Positions 9,097 through 15,499 of a stretch of 18,400 nt of DNA are shown in pieces. Both the position numbers and the translations under genes were made by a program. The first letter of the stretch is position 1. Each line of letters begins with the position of its first letter. The DNA comes from DAIOHQ01 sp036744635 (lineage in GTDB: Bacteria; Planctomycetota; Phycisphaerae; Tepidisphaerales; Tepidisphaeraceae): contig DAIOHQ010000081.1 in assembly GCA_036744635.1 (NCBI GenBank), forward strand, positions 1-18,400. The letters run 5' to 3'. The notes beneath the pieces are model-generated. The model did not search any database. It saw only the letters and a program-made list of their open reading frames with translations, and was not told where the DNA came from.

Positions 9097-9729
9097 ATGA
9101 AAACCGACAAGAATGTTAGCGCGTTCGCTCGGTCCCTACTTGCCGCGGTTTGGGCGATGGATGCGCGGGCACCACTGTGCAACTACGCGGCATACAGCGG
9201 CAAAACGCAGCTTGAACCGGCATGGGCTCACGGTCTAAAAAGCCAACTGGATTCGGCATATGATGTCATTGCCAACCGAAAGCAACCGGTCGGATTGATT
9301 CCCGACCTATTTGTTCGTTTTAAGGATATGTCGCGTCTTTGGGTTGAGATCAAGCGAGCATGGAAGCATTATTTCTCGGCTGCCGAATTACCATCGCACG
9401 TTGATACCGGGTTATTTTCCGGATACCTGAATGGTCGCGCCTCTGGCGGATCGGTTGTGGGAGACTTTGAGAAATTGGAGAAACTGACATTCGAAAATGC
9501 AGAATACGCGGCGCTATTGCTGATTGGTTTTGACGAAGCGGAAGGTACATTGCAGGACGACGTCGCACGTATGCGCACGACTCAGGAACTGGCGGCGCGC
9601 GGTTGGATGTCTCAGCCACCCTCCTTTCAATTGGATCGGCGCTGCCCGGACTTTCGAATTGGATGCTGGTTCTGGTGGAAACACATACGCAGCAGCAGCA
9701 GTTCGCATTCGCCGGAGGAGCGCCGTTAG
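9097..9729 (+). CDS. Hypothetical protein with a PD-(D/E)XK nuclease-like motif
   Basis: 210 residues, not recognised as a named family. The stretch 'GLIPDLFVRFKDMSRLWVEIKRAWK', abbreviated here to IPDLF...VEIKR, has the spacing and strand pattern of a PD-(D/E)XK nuclease core: D70 in PD, then E84-x-K86, with an acidic residue in a preceding helix (E40 is one candidate). This fold is shared by restriction, repair and anti-phage nucleases. The C-terminus is basic and serine-rich and may be degraded. The ATG is 9 bases after the isomerase stop codon with only a weak ribosome binding site. Base composition falls here: one hand-counted 60-base line (9301-9360) is 47% G+C, against 73% for a line in the isomerase gene. 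Calling it a nuclease is an inference from the motif only. Confidence 0.6.
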   Translation: MKTDKNVSAFARSLLAAVWAMDARAPLCNYAAYSGKTQLEPAWAHGLKSQLDSAYDVIANRKQPVGLIPDLFVRFKDMSRLWVEIKRAWKHYFSAAELPSHVDTGLFSGYLNGRASGGSVVGDFEKLEKLTFENAEYAALLLIGFDEAEGTLQDDVARMRTTQELAARGWMSQPPSFQLDRRCPDFRIGCWFWWKHIRSSSSSHSPEERR

Positions 9730-9915
9730 CTCATGCAGAATGACCGATCAGCCCACACAACTTCGCGAATTGCTTAATGCTGACAGGCTAGTCTAAGACA
9801 GCGTCTTCGTAGTTCAGCCACTCCGCTACCCGGGCCAATTTTTTCTCCCGATTTCAAATGGGAAAAACCTGCGGAAGGTCAAGACGCGTCAAAGATCAAA
9901 CCAAGTCCTGAGTCC

Positions 9916-11040
9916 GTGCTTGAAGAAGCAATCCTGTCGAGACTTGATGAACCAAGATGCGTTACGCTCGACGACCTGCTCCTTAGTGATGATCGCGACC
10001 TCGCCGACGAGAACGGCGAGGGAGGCGATGCCTTTTTTGAATTCGATCCTCTTGTAAATCGGGTGCCATGGTTTGTACAACCCGAGCAGTTCGATGCTGC
10101 ATTTGACTGGTTCGGCGCGACGATTCTGAAAACTCTGCGCTTGTTCTCGTCGCATCCGATCCCGATTGGGATAGCCCCGAATCGCCTCGCGTCGAAATTC
10201 ACCAACAAACCGCGTTGCTTCTGGGTCGGCGGCGCGGCCGCTTTGACCTATAATGGAACTGGCCCTGCAGGATTCGTCGAATCCGATATACCCTTCGACT
10301 GGTCGGATTCTGTGAAGATTTATCTGACCCTCAATGGTTCTTTTTCTCCGCAAGCGTGGCGCCAAGTCCGGGGCGTCATTCCAGTGCTTCTTAGATCGCT
10401 CTCGCTGTCGTTTACTCTCGCCTGGAACGAATGTGGGGTTGGCCCGACAAAAGTAGGACTTCCAGTAGTCTTCGAGGAAGGGCTTGCTGATCGCCTTCGC
10501 TTTATTTCAAGGTGTTTGGATGTCTATTATCGTCCACCATCAAAGGGCGATAGCTTCCAGCGACGCCTCCGAAATGCCCTCATGATGCTTGTGGAGGCGG
10601 ACCGACAAACACATGATGCCATCGGCCTGTCGCTCTGTTTCTCCGCCTTGGAGGCGATGCTGGTCGATTCCAAATCAAGCATTGTGGCAACATTATCCGA
10701 AAACTTGGCGGCCTTGCTGGAACCCGTTGCAGCCAACAGACCGCGCGCCGTCAAGGTCGTCGCTGAATTGTACGACACTCGGTCGCGAGTGCTGCACGGC
10801 GACAGTCTTGATTTTGACAAGACTGATGATGCTCGGTTGCTCGCCGCGGCAGTGTTAAAGGCGCTGATGGAGCGCGAGGATTTCATTCGCAGGCTCGGCG
10901 ACAAAACGGAAGTACCGCGCGAGCTGTTTGCGGAACTCAAGGAATCTCGGTTGTCCGGCCGTCAAGTGATTGGCGTGGCGGATTCCGAGGCTACCAGCCT
11001 ATGGCGTGGCCCTCCTGCCGCTCCGACTACCTCGCAATAG
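9916..11040 (+). CDS. HEPN-domain protein (Apea-like), candidate RNase
   Basis: 374 residues from the GTG used here. The C-terminal third (about 235-330) is a helical HEPN domain: 'LSLCFSALEAML' followed by 'YDTRSRVLHG', which gives the R289/R291...H294 R-x4-H type motif of HEPN ribonucleases. The spacing and the YxxRS...HG form resemble the Apea-like HEPN subgroup. The N-terminal 230 residues are not recognised; they include 'PCFWVGGAAALTYNGTG'-like beta-rich sequence. The start is doubtful: GTG at 9916 has no ribosome binding site, and the same frame is open back to 9784 without any ATG, GTG or TTG, with plausible protein sequence (IFSPDFKWEKPAEGQ). The 5' end may be frameshifted or lost. 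Local GC is low (42% in 10501-10560, hand count). HEPN proteins are frequent in toxin-antitoxin and anti-phage systems; function here is inferred. Confidence 0.7.
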   Translation: MLEEAILSRLDEPRCVTLDDLLLSDDRDLADENGEGGDAFFEFDPLVNRVPWFVQPEQFDAAFDWFGATILKTLRLFSSHPIPIGIAPNRLASKFTNKPRCFWVGGAAALTYNGTGPAGFVESDIPFDWSDSVKIYLTLNGSFSPQAWRQVRGVIPVLLRSLSLSFTLAWNECGVGPTKVGLPVVFEEGLADRLRFISRCLDVYYRPPSKGDSFQRRLRNALMMLVEADRQTHDAIGLSLCFSALEAMLVDSKSSIVATLSENLAALLEPVAANRPRAVKVVAELYDTRSRVLHGDSLDFDKTDDARLLAAAVLKALMEREDFIRRLGDKTEVPRELFAELKESRLSGRQVIGVADSEATSLWRGPPAAPTTSQ

Positions 11041-11041
11041 G

Positions 11042-11117
11042 GCCGGGTTAGTTCGCCGCATTAATTTCCTCGGGGTGTTTACCGCGCGATTGCCCCGATG
11101 CCCAGTTTGATCGGTAG
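11042..11117 (+). pseudogene. Decayed second copy of the sugar isomerase 3' end
   Basis: Read across two frameshifts this segment gives AGLVRRINF, a spacer, then RAIAP-DAQFDR and a TAG stop. The isomerase at 9022-9087 ends AAFVKRIDF...SAIAFDAQFDR and stops. At DNA level the last 28-29 bases match at about 24 positions with one gap, including an exact 11-base block (CAGTTTGATCG at 9073-9083 and 11103-11113). It starts two bases after the HEPN stop codon. It is either the displaced original gene end left by an insertion, or the stub of a lost tandem paralogue. Confidence 0.7.
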
Positions 11118-11135
11118 GCAAGGCGTCATTACAAT
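11107..11135 (+). promoter_or_regulatory. Strong candidate promoter of mazEF, probably giving a leaderless mRNA
   Basis: TTGATC (11107-11112), 17 bases, then TACAAT (11130-11135). The mazE ATG at 11142 is 6 bases past the -10 hexamer, about where transcription should start, and there is no Shine-Dalgarno sequence. The -35 box lies inside the decayed isomerase remnant. Confidence 0.6.
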
Positions 11136-11141
11136 CCATCC

Positions 11142-11411
11142 ATGACGACAAAGCTGGTAGCCATCGGCAACTCCAAAGGACTTCGCCTTTCAAAGGCGAT
11201 TCTTGAGGCGGCTCGGCTTAAAGACGAGGTTCGTGTGCAGGTGGAAGCGGGCAAGTTGATTGTGACGCCGGCCGGCCGTCGCCGCAATCCGCGGAAAGGG
11301 TGGTCAGAGGCGATCCGCGAGGAAATCGAGCGCGGTGGACCGCTGGAGGCGATTGATCCCGCGTGGGAATCACTCGCCAACGCGTGGGATGAAGAGGGAT
11401 GGAAGTGGTAA
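11142..11411 (+). CDS. mazE: MazE-like (AbrB/SpoVT fold) antitoxin
   Basis: 89 residues. The N-terminal half (MTTKLVAIGNSKGLRLSKAI) is a swapped-hairpin AbrB/MazE DNA-binding domain with the typical 'GNS.G.R..K.il' pattern, followed by 'VRVQVEAGKLIVTP'. The acidic C-terminal half (about 55-89: EAIREEIERGG...WDEEGWKW) fits the flexible segment that MazE antitoxins use to wrap and block the toxin. It should bind the toxin encoded just downstream and repress the shared promoter. The stop codon lies inside the toxin gene, so the two are translationally linked. The start is the ATG 6 bases after a TACAAT box, suggesting leaderless translation. Low risk of misassignment. Confidence 0.9.
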   Translation: MTTKLVAIGNSKGLRLSKAILEAARLKDEVRVQVEAGKLIVTPAGRRRNPRKGWSEAIREEIERGGPLEAIDPAWESLANAWDEEGWKW

Positions 11412-11725
11412 TCGGCCGCTTCGAAATTTATCTGGTGACTCTGGATCCCACGGTGGGCGCCGAGATTCGCAAAACGCGCCCGTGCGTCATTATCTCACCC
11501 GATGAAATGAATGATCGCATGCAAACTGTCCTTGTTGCCCCGTTAACCAGTATGAGTCGCCCCCTTCCCTTTCGCGTTGATTCCGAGGTCGGGGGCAAGC
11601 GGGGACAGATTGCATTGGACCAGATTCGAGCCGTCGATCGACACCGCCTGGTAAAACGTGTCGGAAAGCTTGATCGCCATACTTCCAGACTTACCGTAAA
11701 AACTCTTCTGCAAATGTTTTCGTAG
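11399..11725 (+). CDS. mazF: MazF/PemK-type endoribonuclease toxin
   Basis: 108 residues. MazF/PemK/CcdB fold: 'RFEIYLVTLDPTVGAEIRK' is the first strand and the P-x-x-G-x-E-I-x-K loop, followed by RPCVIIS (R in the active site), 'VLVAPLTS', then GQIALDQIRAVD and the C-terminal helix. MazF toxins cut single-stranded mRNA at short motifs. The gene overlaps mazE by 13 bases from the ATG at 11399. A GTG at 11405 is an alternative start with better spacing from the GAAGAGGG ribosome binding site, and would give MVIGRFEIYLV, close to the usual MazF N-terminus. The key residues look intact, so the toxin is probably active. The stop codon directly abuts the remnant of an unrelated truncated gene. Confidence 0.92.
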   Translation: MEVVIGRFEIYLVTLDPTVGAEIRKTRPCVIISPDEMNDRMQTVLVAPLTSMSRPLPFRVDSEVGGKRGQIALDQIRAVDRHRLVKRVGKLDRHTSRLTVKTLLQMFS

Positions 11726-11727
11726 CA

Positions 11728-11901
11728 GAAATCGGCGGCGCTCTCCCCAGCGCCCCGCGGACGGGCAATGCCCTGGAGATGACTTCAATCACCATCCACC
11801 GCATCGACGGCGGCAAACTGGTGGAGAAGTGGTCGGAAAAAGACATGATCCGGCTGTTGCAGCAAATCGGCGTCATGCCGCCAGCGCAGGCGCCCCGTTG
11901 A
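11728..11901 (+). pseudogene. 3' remnant of a SnoaL-like ester cyclase/NTF2-like gene
   Basis: In one frame ending at TGA 11899-11901, the sequence reads ITIHRIDGGKLVEKWSEKDM followed by IRLLQQIGVMP. This matches the usual C-terminal pattern of SnoaL-type ester cyclases (SI-x-RI-x-x-GK-h-V-E-x-W ... LL-x-QLG-h-x-P). It begins almost immediately after the mazF stop codon and has no start or N-terminal two thirds, which points to truncation by arrival of the mazEF segment. A short independent ORF from the ATG at 11779 would be only 40 residues. It is convergent with the next gene, with 5 bases between stop codons. Confidence 0.6.
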
Positions 11902-11906
11902 GCGCT

Positions 11907-13307
11907 TCAGCGTAATCCTGTCGCCGGCTGTGTGCGGGCTTGATGCTTTTCCTGATAGTCTTTCCGGTGCGCATCCCACCAATCTCGCCAGAATTTCACC
12001 GTCTGCTGCTTCTGGGCCTCATCTGCCTCCGCCGCATAGGGATGTGATGGGCCGATAAACTTCATCAGCACACCCACAATCGCCTGCCGCGCTGCATCCC
12101 CCGGCTTTTCCAGCGCCGCGACTAGCGCCGCCACCGCAGCCGGCGAGTCCAGGTCCGCGCTGCCGATCGCCTTCGCCGCCGCCGCCCGCACCCGCTCATC
12201 CTCATCTCCCAGCAGCGCGAGCAATCGGCCCACATTCTTCCCCTGCGGCCGCTTCGCCAGCGCATCGGCCACCTCCGCCCGCGCCCGCGGCTCTTTGCTG
12301 CGCAGGGCGATGTCGATCAGCTTCTCCGGATCCGTGCTGCCGAAGGTCACCTGTCCGCGCGCCGCCCAGGCCGTGAAGGTGGGATCATCCCCCGCTTCGG
12401 CGCGGGCGAGAATGGCCGCGTTCAACTTCTCACTCTTGAGCTTGGGGCCGTGGTAGGCGATCACGTGTTGCACATCGGGCTTGGCACTCTTCAGGAGCTT
12501 GAGCAGGGATTCGACAGCGCGGGCGTCGCCGATATCGATGATCGCCGTCGTCAGCCACATACGGGCAAAATCGGGCGCGGAATCATCCGCATTTGCGGCC
12601 AATAGTTCATCCAGAATCCCGCCCCCCGCTTTCACGGCCTTGTCATGCGCCGACTTGGCGGCGAATGGATTGCGCCGAAACTGCTCCAGCAGATCCGCAA
12701 CCCACGCCTTGCGTGCCTCGGGCGAAAGCTTGGCCAGGTCCGGCGCATCGGGTTGAACCGTCAGCGCATTGCTCTTGAGGATAAGCGGCGGCTTCTCGAT
12801 CGGAAGCGTCAACATCCACTGCGCCATCAGGCTCGCCTGCGGCAGAAGGGCTCCAAACGTGCCGGCGGCATCGGGGGCGGCTTCATCCTTCGCCGGGGCG
12901 GGATATCCTTCGACGATCTTCAGCCCTTTGCGGAAGGCAAGGGCGTGGCGATCGGAAAGGTCGAGAACAATCTGGGCGGTCTTGCCGGAGGCGAGCCTGG
13001 CCGGCCAGGTTTTTTCCTTCGCCAGCTCAATTTTTTCGCTGTAATAAGCCTTCTCGCGACTCTCAACCAGCAGGAGGAAACCGGTTGCCTCAGCGAGGGA
13101 AATGGAGTCTGGGCTTTCGTTTCGGACTTGCAGGCGGAGGATCAGCCGCTCGCCCGCAACCGCCCGCTGGCACTGCAACGATACCGACAGCCCCGCCTGC
13201 GCCTGGCCCCATTCCACTGCCGCCGTCGCCGGATGAGTGGCCGGACTCTCCGCGAAACCCAGGCGCGCCACTACGAGCAAACACAGGATTGCCAGAGCGA
13301 TTCGCAT
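11907..13307 (-). CDS. Exported HEAT-repeat-like protein of unknown function
   Basis: 466 residues. The N-terminal signal peptide MRIALAILCLLVVARLGFA is followed by a beta-rich region about 25-185 (possible Ig-like or DUF-type sandwich with 'RLILRLQVRNESPDSISL'). Helical repeats run from about 200, with clear HEAT-like units near 325-410 ('GRLLALLGDEDERVRAAAAKAIGSADLDSPAAVAAL', shortened here to LLALLGDEDERVRAAAAKAI). The end has the W-x-x-W-W pattern (FWRDWWDAHRKDY) often seen in planctomycete HEAT proteins. The ATG at 13307 overlaps the GH88 stop codon by one base (TGATG), and a GTG at 13310 overlaps it by four; GGGAG lies just upstream. Expression is therefore coupled to the GH88 gene. It is probably a periplasmic scaffold or binding protein; no catalytic motif is seen. 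Confidence 0.7.
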   Translation of the reverse strand: MRIALAILCLLVVARLGFAESPATHPATAAVEWGQAQAGLSVSLQCQRAVAGERLILRLQVRNESPDSISLAEATGFLLLVESREKAYYSEKIELAKEKTWPARLASGKTAQIVLDLSDRHALAFRKGLKIVEGYPAPAKDEAAPDAAGTFGALLPQASLMAQWMLTLPIEKPPLILKSNALTVQPDAPDLAKLSPEARKAWVADLLEQFRRNPFAAKSAHDKAVKAGGGILDELLAANADDSAPDFARMWLTTAIIDIGDARAVESLLKLLKSAKPDVQHVIAYHGPKLKSEKLNAAILARAEAGDDPTFTAWAARGQVTFGSTDPEKLIDIALRSKEPRARAEVADALAKRPQGKNVGRLLALLGDEDERVRAAAAKAIGSADLDSPAAVAALVAALEKPGDAARQAIVGVLMKFIGPSHPYAAEADEAQKQQTVKFWRDWWDAHRKDYQEKHQARTQPATGLR

Positions 13308-14485
13308 CACGGTCTCCCTCGTCCAGCCGGCGCTTCAGCCATCGCCCCCAGCGCCTTCGTCAGCGCCTCCACGAAGAAAAACTCACCCCACATCACGCTC
13401 TCGTCCACGCCCAGATTCTTGTGAATGTGATAGACGCCGCGTTTGAGGATGCCTTCCCAATCAGGATCATCGCTGGCAAGGTACGGAGGCTTGGACAGCT
13501 TCTCCACGATCCGCAGCGCCCGCTCCCGATACAACTGCCGCCGCGCCAGATCGGTGCTCAGAGCGGCCAGGTTGAACAGCCCAACCGCCGCGATCGCGCT
13601 GGCGGATGAATCGGGCTGGGCCCGGCCCAGCGGTCCATTCTCGGGGGCATCATAATCCCAGGGCGCAATTTCGTCGGCCGGTGTATTCTCCAGAAAATAT
13701 TCCGCGTTGCGCTCCGCCACGTTCAGCCAGCGGACATCGCCCGTAAGCTGATAGCACGTCCCGTATCCATACAACGACCACGCCAGCCCGCGCGACCAGC
13801 ATGAATCGCCGCGATACCCCTGATGGGTGGTCTGGCGGAGAAACTCGCCGCTGGTCGTGTCGAAAATTCCTTCGTGGCTGGTGGACCCATCTCCCCGCAC
13901 CAGCGTCCGCCGTGTGGTCAGGCAATGCTGCGTAGCGATGCTCCGCAACTCATCCGCCGCCGGGCCGGGAGACATGCGGTTGGCCGCGTAGAAGATCACG
14001 CCGACGTTCATCATAATGTCGATAAACAGCGACTCATCACTGATGAACGACCGGAGATATTTCCCCTTCTCCTTGAAGCGCATCGCCAGCACCTGCCCGG
14101 CGCGGATGACGACATCATCCAGCTTGCGCTCCTTCCTGCCCTCGCGAACGGTGACGTCGTACCAGCGCTTGAACGTGCCGTGATAGAAGATGAAGCCCAG
14201 ATCGTGGACATCGCGGTCTTCCTTGCGATGCTCCAGGGCCTTGGAGTAATGCTCGGCCTGCCGCCGCCACCAGGCCGGGTCGTCGGCCGTGCCCGATTCC
14301 AGAAACAGCCACATCATTCCCGGCAGAAATCCATCGCACCAGTGCGTCCAGGCCGGCTTGTCGTGCTTCCACCTCCCCTGGTCGGTGTAGAGCGGATAGA
14401 AATCGGGATGGCCTTCGATCAGCCGGCGCACCTGCCGCTGGGAAAAATCCAGTGCTTTCCTGACCTGTGACCGCAATGCCGTCAT
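13307..14485 (-). CDS. Glycoside hydrolase family 88, unsaturated glucuronyl hydrolase
   Basis: 392 residues in an (alpha/alpha)6-barrel family that removes unsaturated glucuronyl or galacturonyl residues from oligosaccharides made by polysaccharide lyases. The two catalytic Asp residues are D95 in VHDLGFIF and D156 in SLFIDIMMNVG; their 61-residue separation equals that of the D88/D149 pair of Bacillus UGL. Other family landmarks are 'TSHEGIFDTTSGEFLRQTTHQGY' (near 205-225), 'SCWSRGLAWSLYGYG', DSSASAIAAVG and the C-terminal DESVMWGEFFFVEAL. The ATG at 14485 has AAGGAA about 6 bases upstream and matches the family start; the longer frame to 14566 is unlikely. No signal peptide is seen, so the enzyme should act on imported oligosaccharides. 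It is coupled to the HEAT-like gene downstream and divergent from the coaC-like gene. Confidence 0.9.
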   Translation of the reverse strand: MTALRSQVRKALDFSQRQVRRLIEGHPDFYPLYTDQGRWKHDKPAWTHWCDGFLPGMMWLFLESGTADDPAWWRRQAEHYSKALEHRKEDRDVHDLGFIFYHGTFKRWYDVTVREGRKERKLDDVVIRAGQVLAMRFKEKGKYLRSFISDESLFIDIMMNVGVIFYAANRMSPGPAADELRSIATQHCLTTRRTLVRGDGSTSHEGIFDTTSGEFLRQTTHQGYRGDSCWSRGLAWSLYGYGTCYQLTGDVRWLNVAERNAEYFLENTPADEIAPWDYDAPENGPLGRAQPDSSASAIAAVGLFNLAALSTDLARRQLYRERALRIVEKLSKPPYLASDDPDWEGILKRGVYHIHKNLGVDESVMWGEFFFVEALTKALGAMAEAPAGRGRP

Positions 14486-14547
14486 AGTCGGTTCCTTGCT
14501 GCGAAGATGCGCGAAGTGTAATGACGCCGCCAGATGTTTACGAGTCC

Positions 14548-14576
14548 CTGCCATTGCCGGGCACATCGGCTACAAT
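14548..14576 (+). promoter_or_regulatory. Candidate promoter of the coaC-like gene with a near-leaderless start
   Basis: CTGCCA (14548-14553, 4/6 match), 17 bases, then TACAAT (14571-14576). The ATG at 14584 is 7 bases past the -10 box and lacks a Shine-Dalgarno sequence. The layout is the same as for mazE. Confidence 0.45.
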
Positions 14577-14583
14577 CTCCGGT

Positions 14584-15252
14584 ATGGCCACCGCAAACAA
14601 TGATATGGAAACGCCGCTGAAGGGGAAGGAAATCATCGTCGCCGTCTGCGGGGGGATCGCCGCCTACAAGGTGGCCGATGTGGTGTCGAAGCTGGTGCAA
14701 CAAGGGGCCGGCGTGACGGTCTGCATGACCGCCGCGGCGATGGAATTCGTCGCGCCGCTGACATTCGCAGCGCTCAGCGGCCGGCCGGTGCGCAGCAGCA
14801 TTTCCGAGCTGGTCGAGTCGGCCGAGGCCCAGCACATCGCCCTGACCGAGCGCGCCGATCTGATGCTGGTGGCGCCGGCCACCAGCAACATCATCGCCAA
14901 AGTCGCCTGCGGGATTTGTGATGACCTGGTGAGCCTGATGATCGCCGCCGCCGCCTGTCCTGTCGTATTCGCCCCGGCGATGAACAACCGCATGTGGGAG
15001 CATCCGGTGGCGCAGGAAAACGTCACGAAGCTCAAAACGATCGGCTACCGATTCATCGGCCCGGATGAAGGCTGGCTGGCCTGCCGAAACACCGGCGCGG
15101 GAAGGCTCTCCGAGCCGGCCACGATCGTGGAAGAGGTCGTGCGCATGCTCACGGTGAACGGCGCCATGCCCGAGCCGATTCATGGCCAACCGACCGCCGC
15201 GCCTGATATCGTTCGACCCAATAAAAAGCCCGCGGCGCGCCCGCGGGCTTGA
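14584..15252 (+). CDS. coaC: Phosphopantothenoylcysteine decarboxylase-type flavoprotein (CoaC domain only)
   Basis: 222 residues from the ATG at 14584. HFCD-family flavoprotein that decarboxylates 4'-phosphopantothenoylcysteine in CoA synthesis, using FMN. Visible signatures: N-terminal KEIIVAVCGGIAAYK, catalytic-type His H84 (AEAQHIAL), APATSNIIAKVACGI-DD, the PAMNNRMW motif at 131-138 and a flap-like segment with C167 (LACRNTGAGR). The CoaB synthetase domain that usually follows in bacterial CoaBC is absent; the protein ends in a low-complexity tail after about residue 195. The last ten codons (NKKPAARPRA) are encoded by a terminator hairpin that serves the opposite strand. The frame extends to an ATG at 14521, but the later ATG fits the promoter better. 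Gene order elsewhere is often yicC-gmk-rpoZ-coaBC on one strand; here the gene is inverted and convergent with rpoZ. Confidence 0.85.
   Translation: MATANNDMETPLKGKEIIVAVCGGIAAYKVADVVSKLVQQGAGVTVCMTAAAMEFVAPLTFAALSGRPVRSSISELVESAEAQHIALTERADLMLVAPATSNIIAKVACGICDDLVSLMIAAAACPVVFAPAMNNRMWEHPVAQENVTKLKTIGYRFIGPDEGWLACRNTGAGRLSEPATIVEEVVRMLTVNGAMPEPIHGQPTAAPDIVRPNKKPAARPRA
15223..15250 (-). terminator. Intrinsic terminator of the tpiA...rpoZ run, inside the coaC 3' end
   Basis: A perfect 10-bp stem, AAGCCCGCGG at 15226-15235 with CCGCGGGCTT at 15241-15250, has a 5-base loop. On the minus strand it continues directly into TTTTTATT, the classical form for stopping transcription 29 bases past rpoZ. 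In the plus direction only a weak T-tract follows. Confidence 0.85.
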
Positions 15253-15278
15253 GCTTTGGAATCACGTCGCGTTCGCCG

Positions 15279-15497
15279 TCAGTCCGGGTCCGCCAACCCG
15301 CTGGCCGCGTAGTCGATGGCGATCTTGTCCTGCAGGATTTCCTGGATTACCACCTCGAGGTCAGTCAGGTTCTCGCGGTCGACCAGCGGCCTGGCGCCGT
15401 CCATCAGCTCGAGCATGCGGCGCTGGATCAGCGCTGTCAGCTTGAAGCGGCCGCCGACTTTGTTCACGATTTCGTCACTCTTGAGGGCTTCGATCAT
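15279..15497 (-). CDS. rpoZ: RNA polymerase omega subunit
   Basis: 72 residues, the usual size for omega, which assists RNA polymerase assembly by clamping the beta' subunit. The core 'FKLTALIQRRMLELMDGARPLV' (18-39, shortened here to FKLTALIQRRMLEL) carries the family pattern of 'h-L-x-x-h-x-x-R-h-x-x-L-x-x-G-x-x-P-h-V', followed by DLEVVIQEILQDKI. The ATG at 15497 is only 2 bases past the gmk stop codon, with GGAGGA inside the end of gmk, so translation is coupled. The yicC-gmk-rpoZ neighbourhood is conserved in many bacteria and supports the call. A strong terminator follows. Confidence 0.93.
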   Translation of the reverse strand: MIEALKSDEIVNKVGGRFKLTALIQRRMLELMDGARPLVDRENLTDLEVVIQEILQDKIAIDYAASGLADPD

Positions 15498-15499
15498 GT

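Noticed and set aside
9797..9836. Minus-strand sequence resembling the 5' half of a tRNA (GCCCGGG, then AGCGGAGTGGCTGAA)
   Set aside because: The D-arm-like GTAG/CTAC pairing is present, but the anticodon-arm position has only a 3-base loop and there is no TPsiC arm or matching acceptor 3' strand. The stretch also reads plausibly as protein on the plus strand.
9082..11902. CGTTGAG present at both 9082-9088 and 11896-11902 as a possible target-site duplication of the whole island
   Set aside because: Seven bases that both include a TGA stop codon are easily explained by chance. The longer isomerase-end repeat at 11042-11117 is a better boundary marker.
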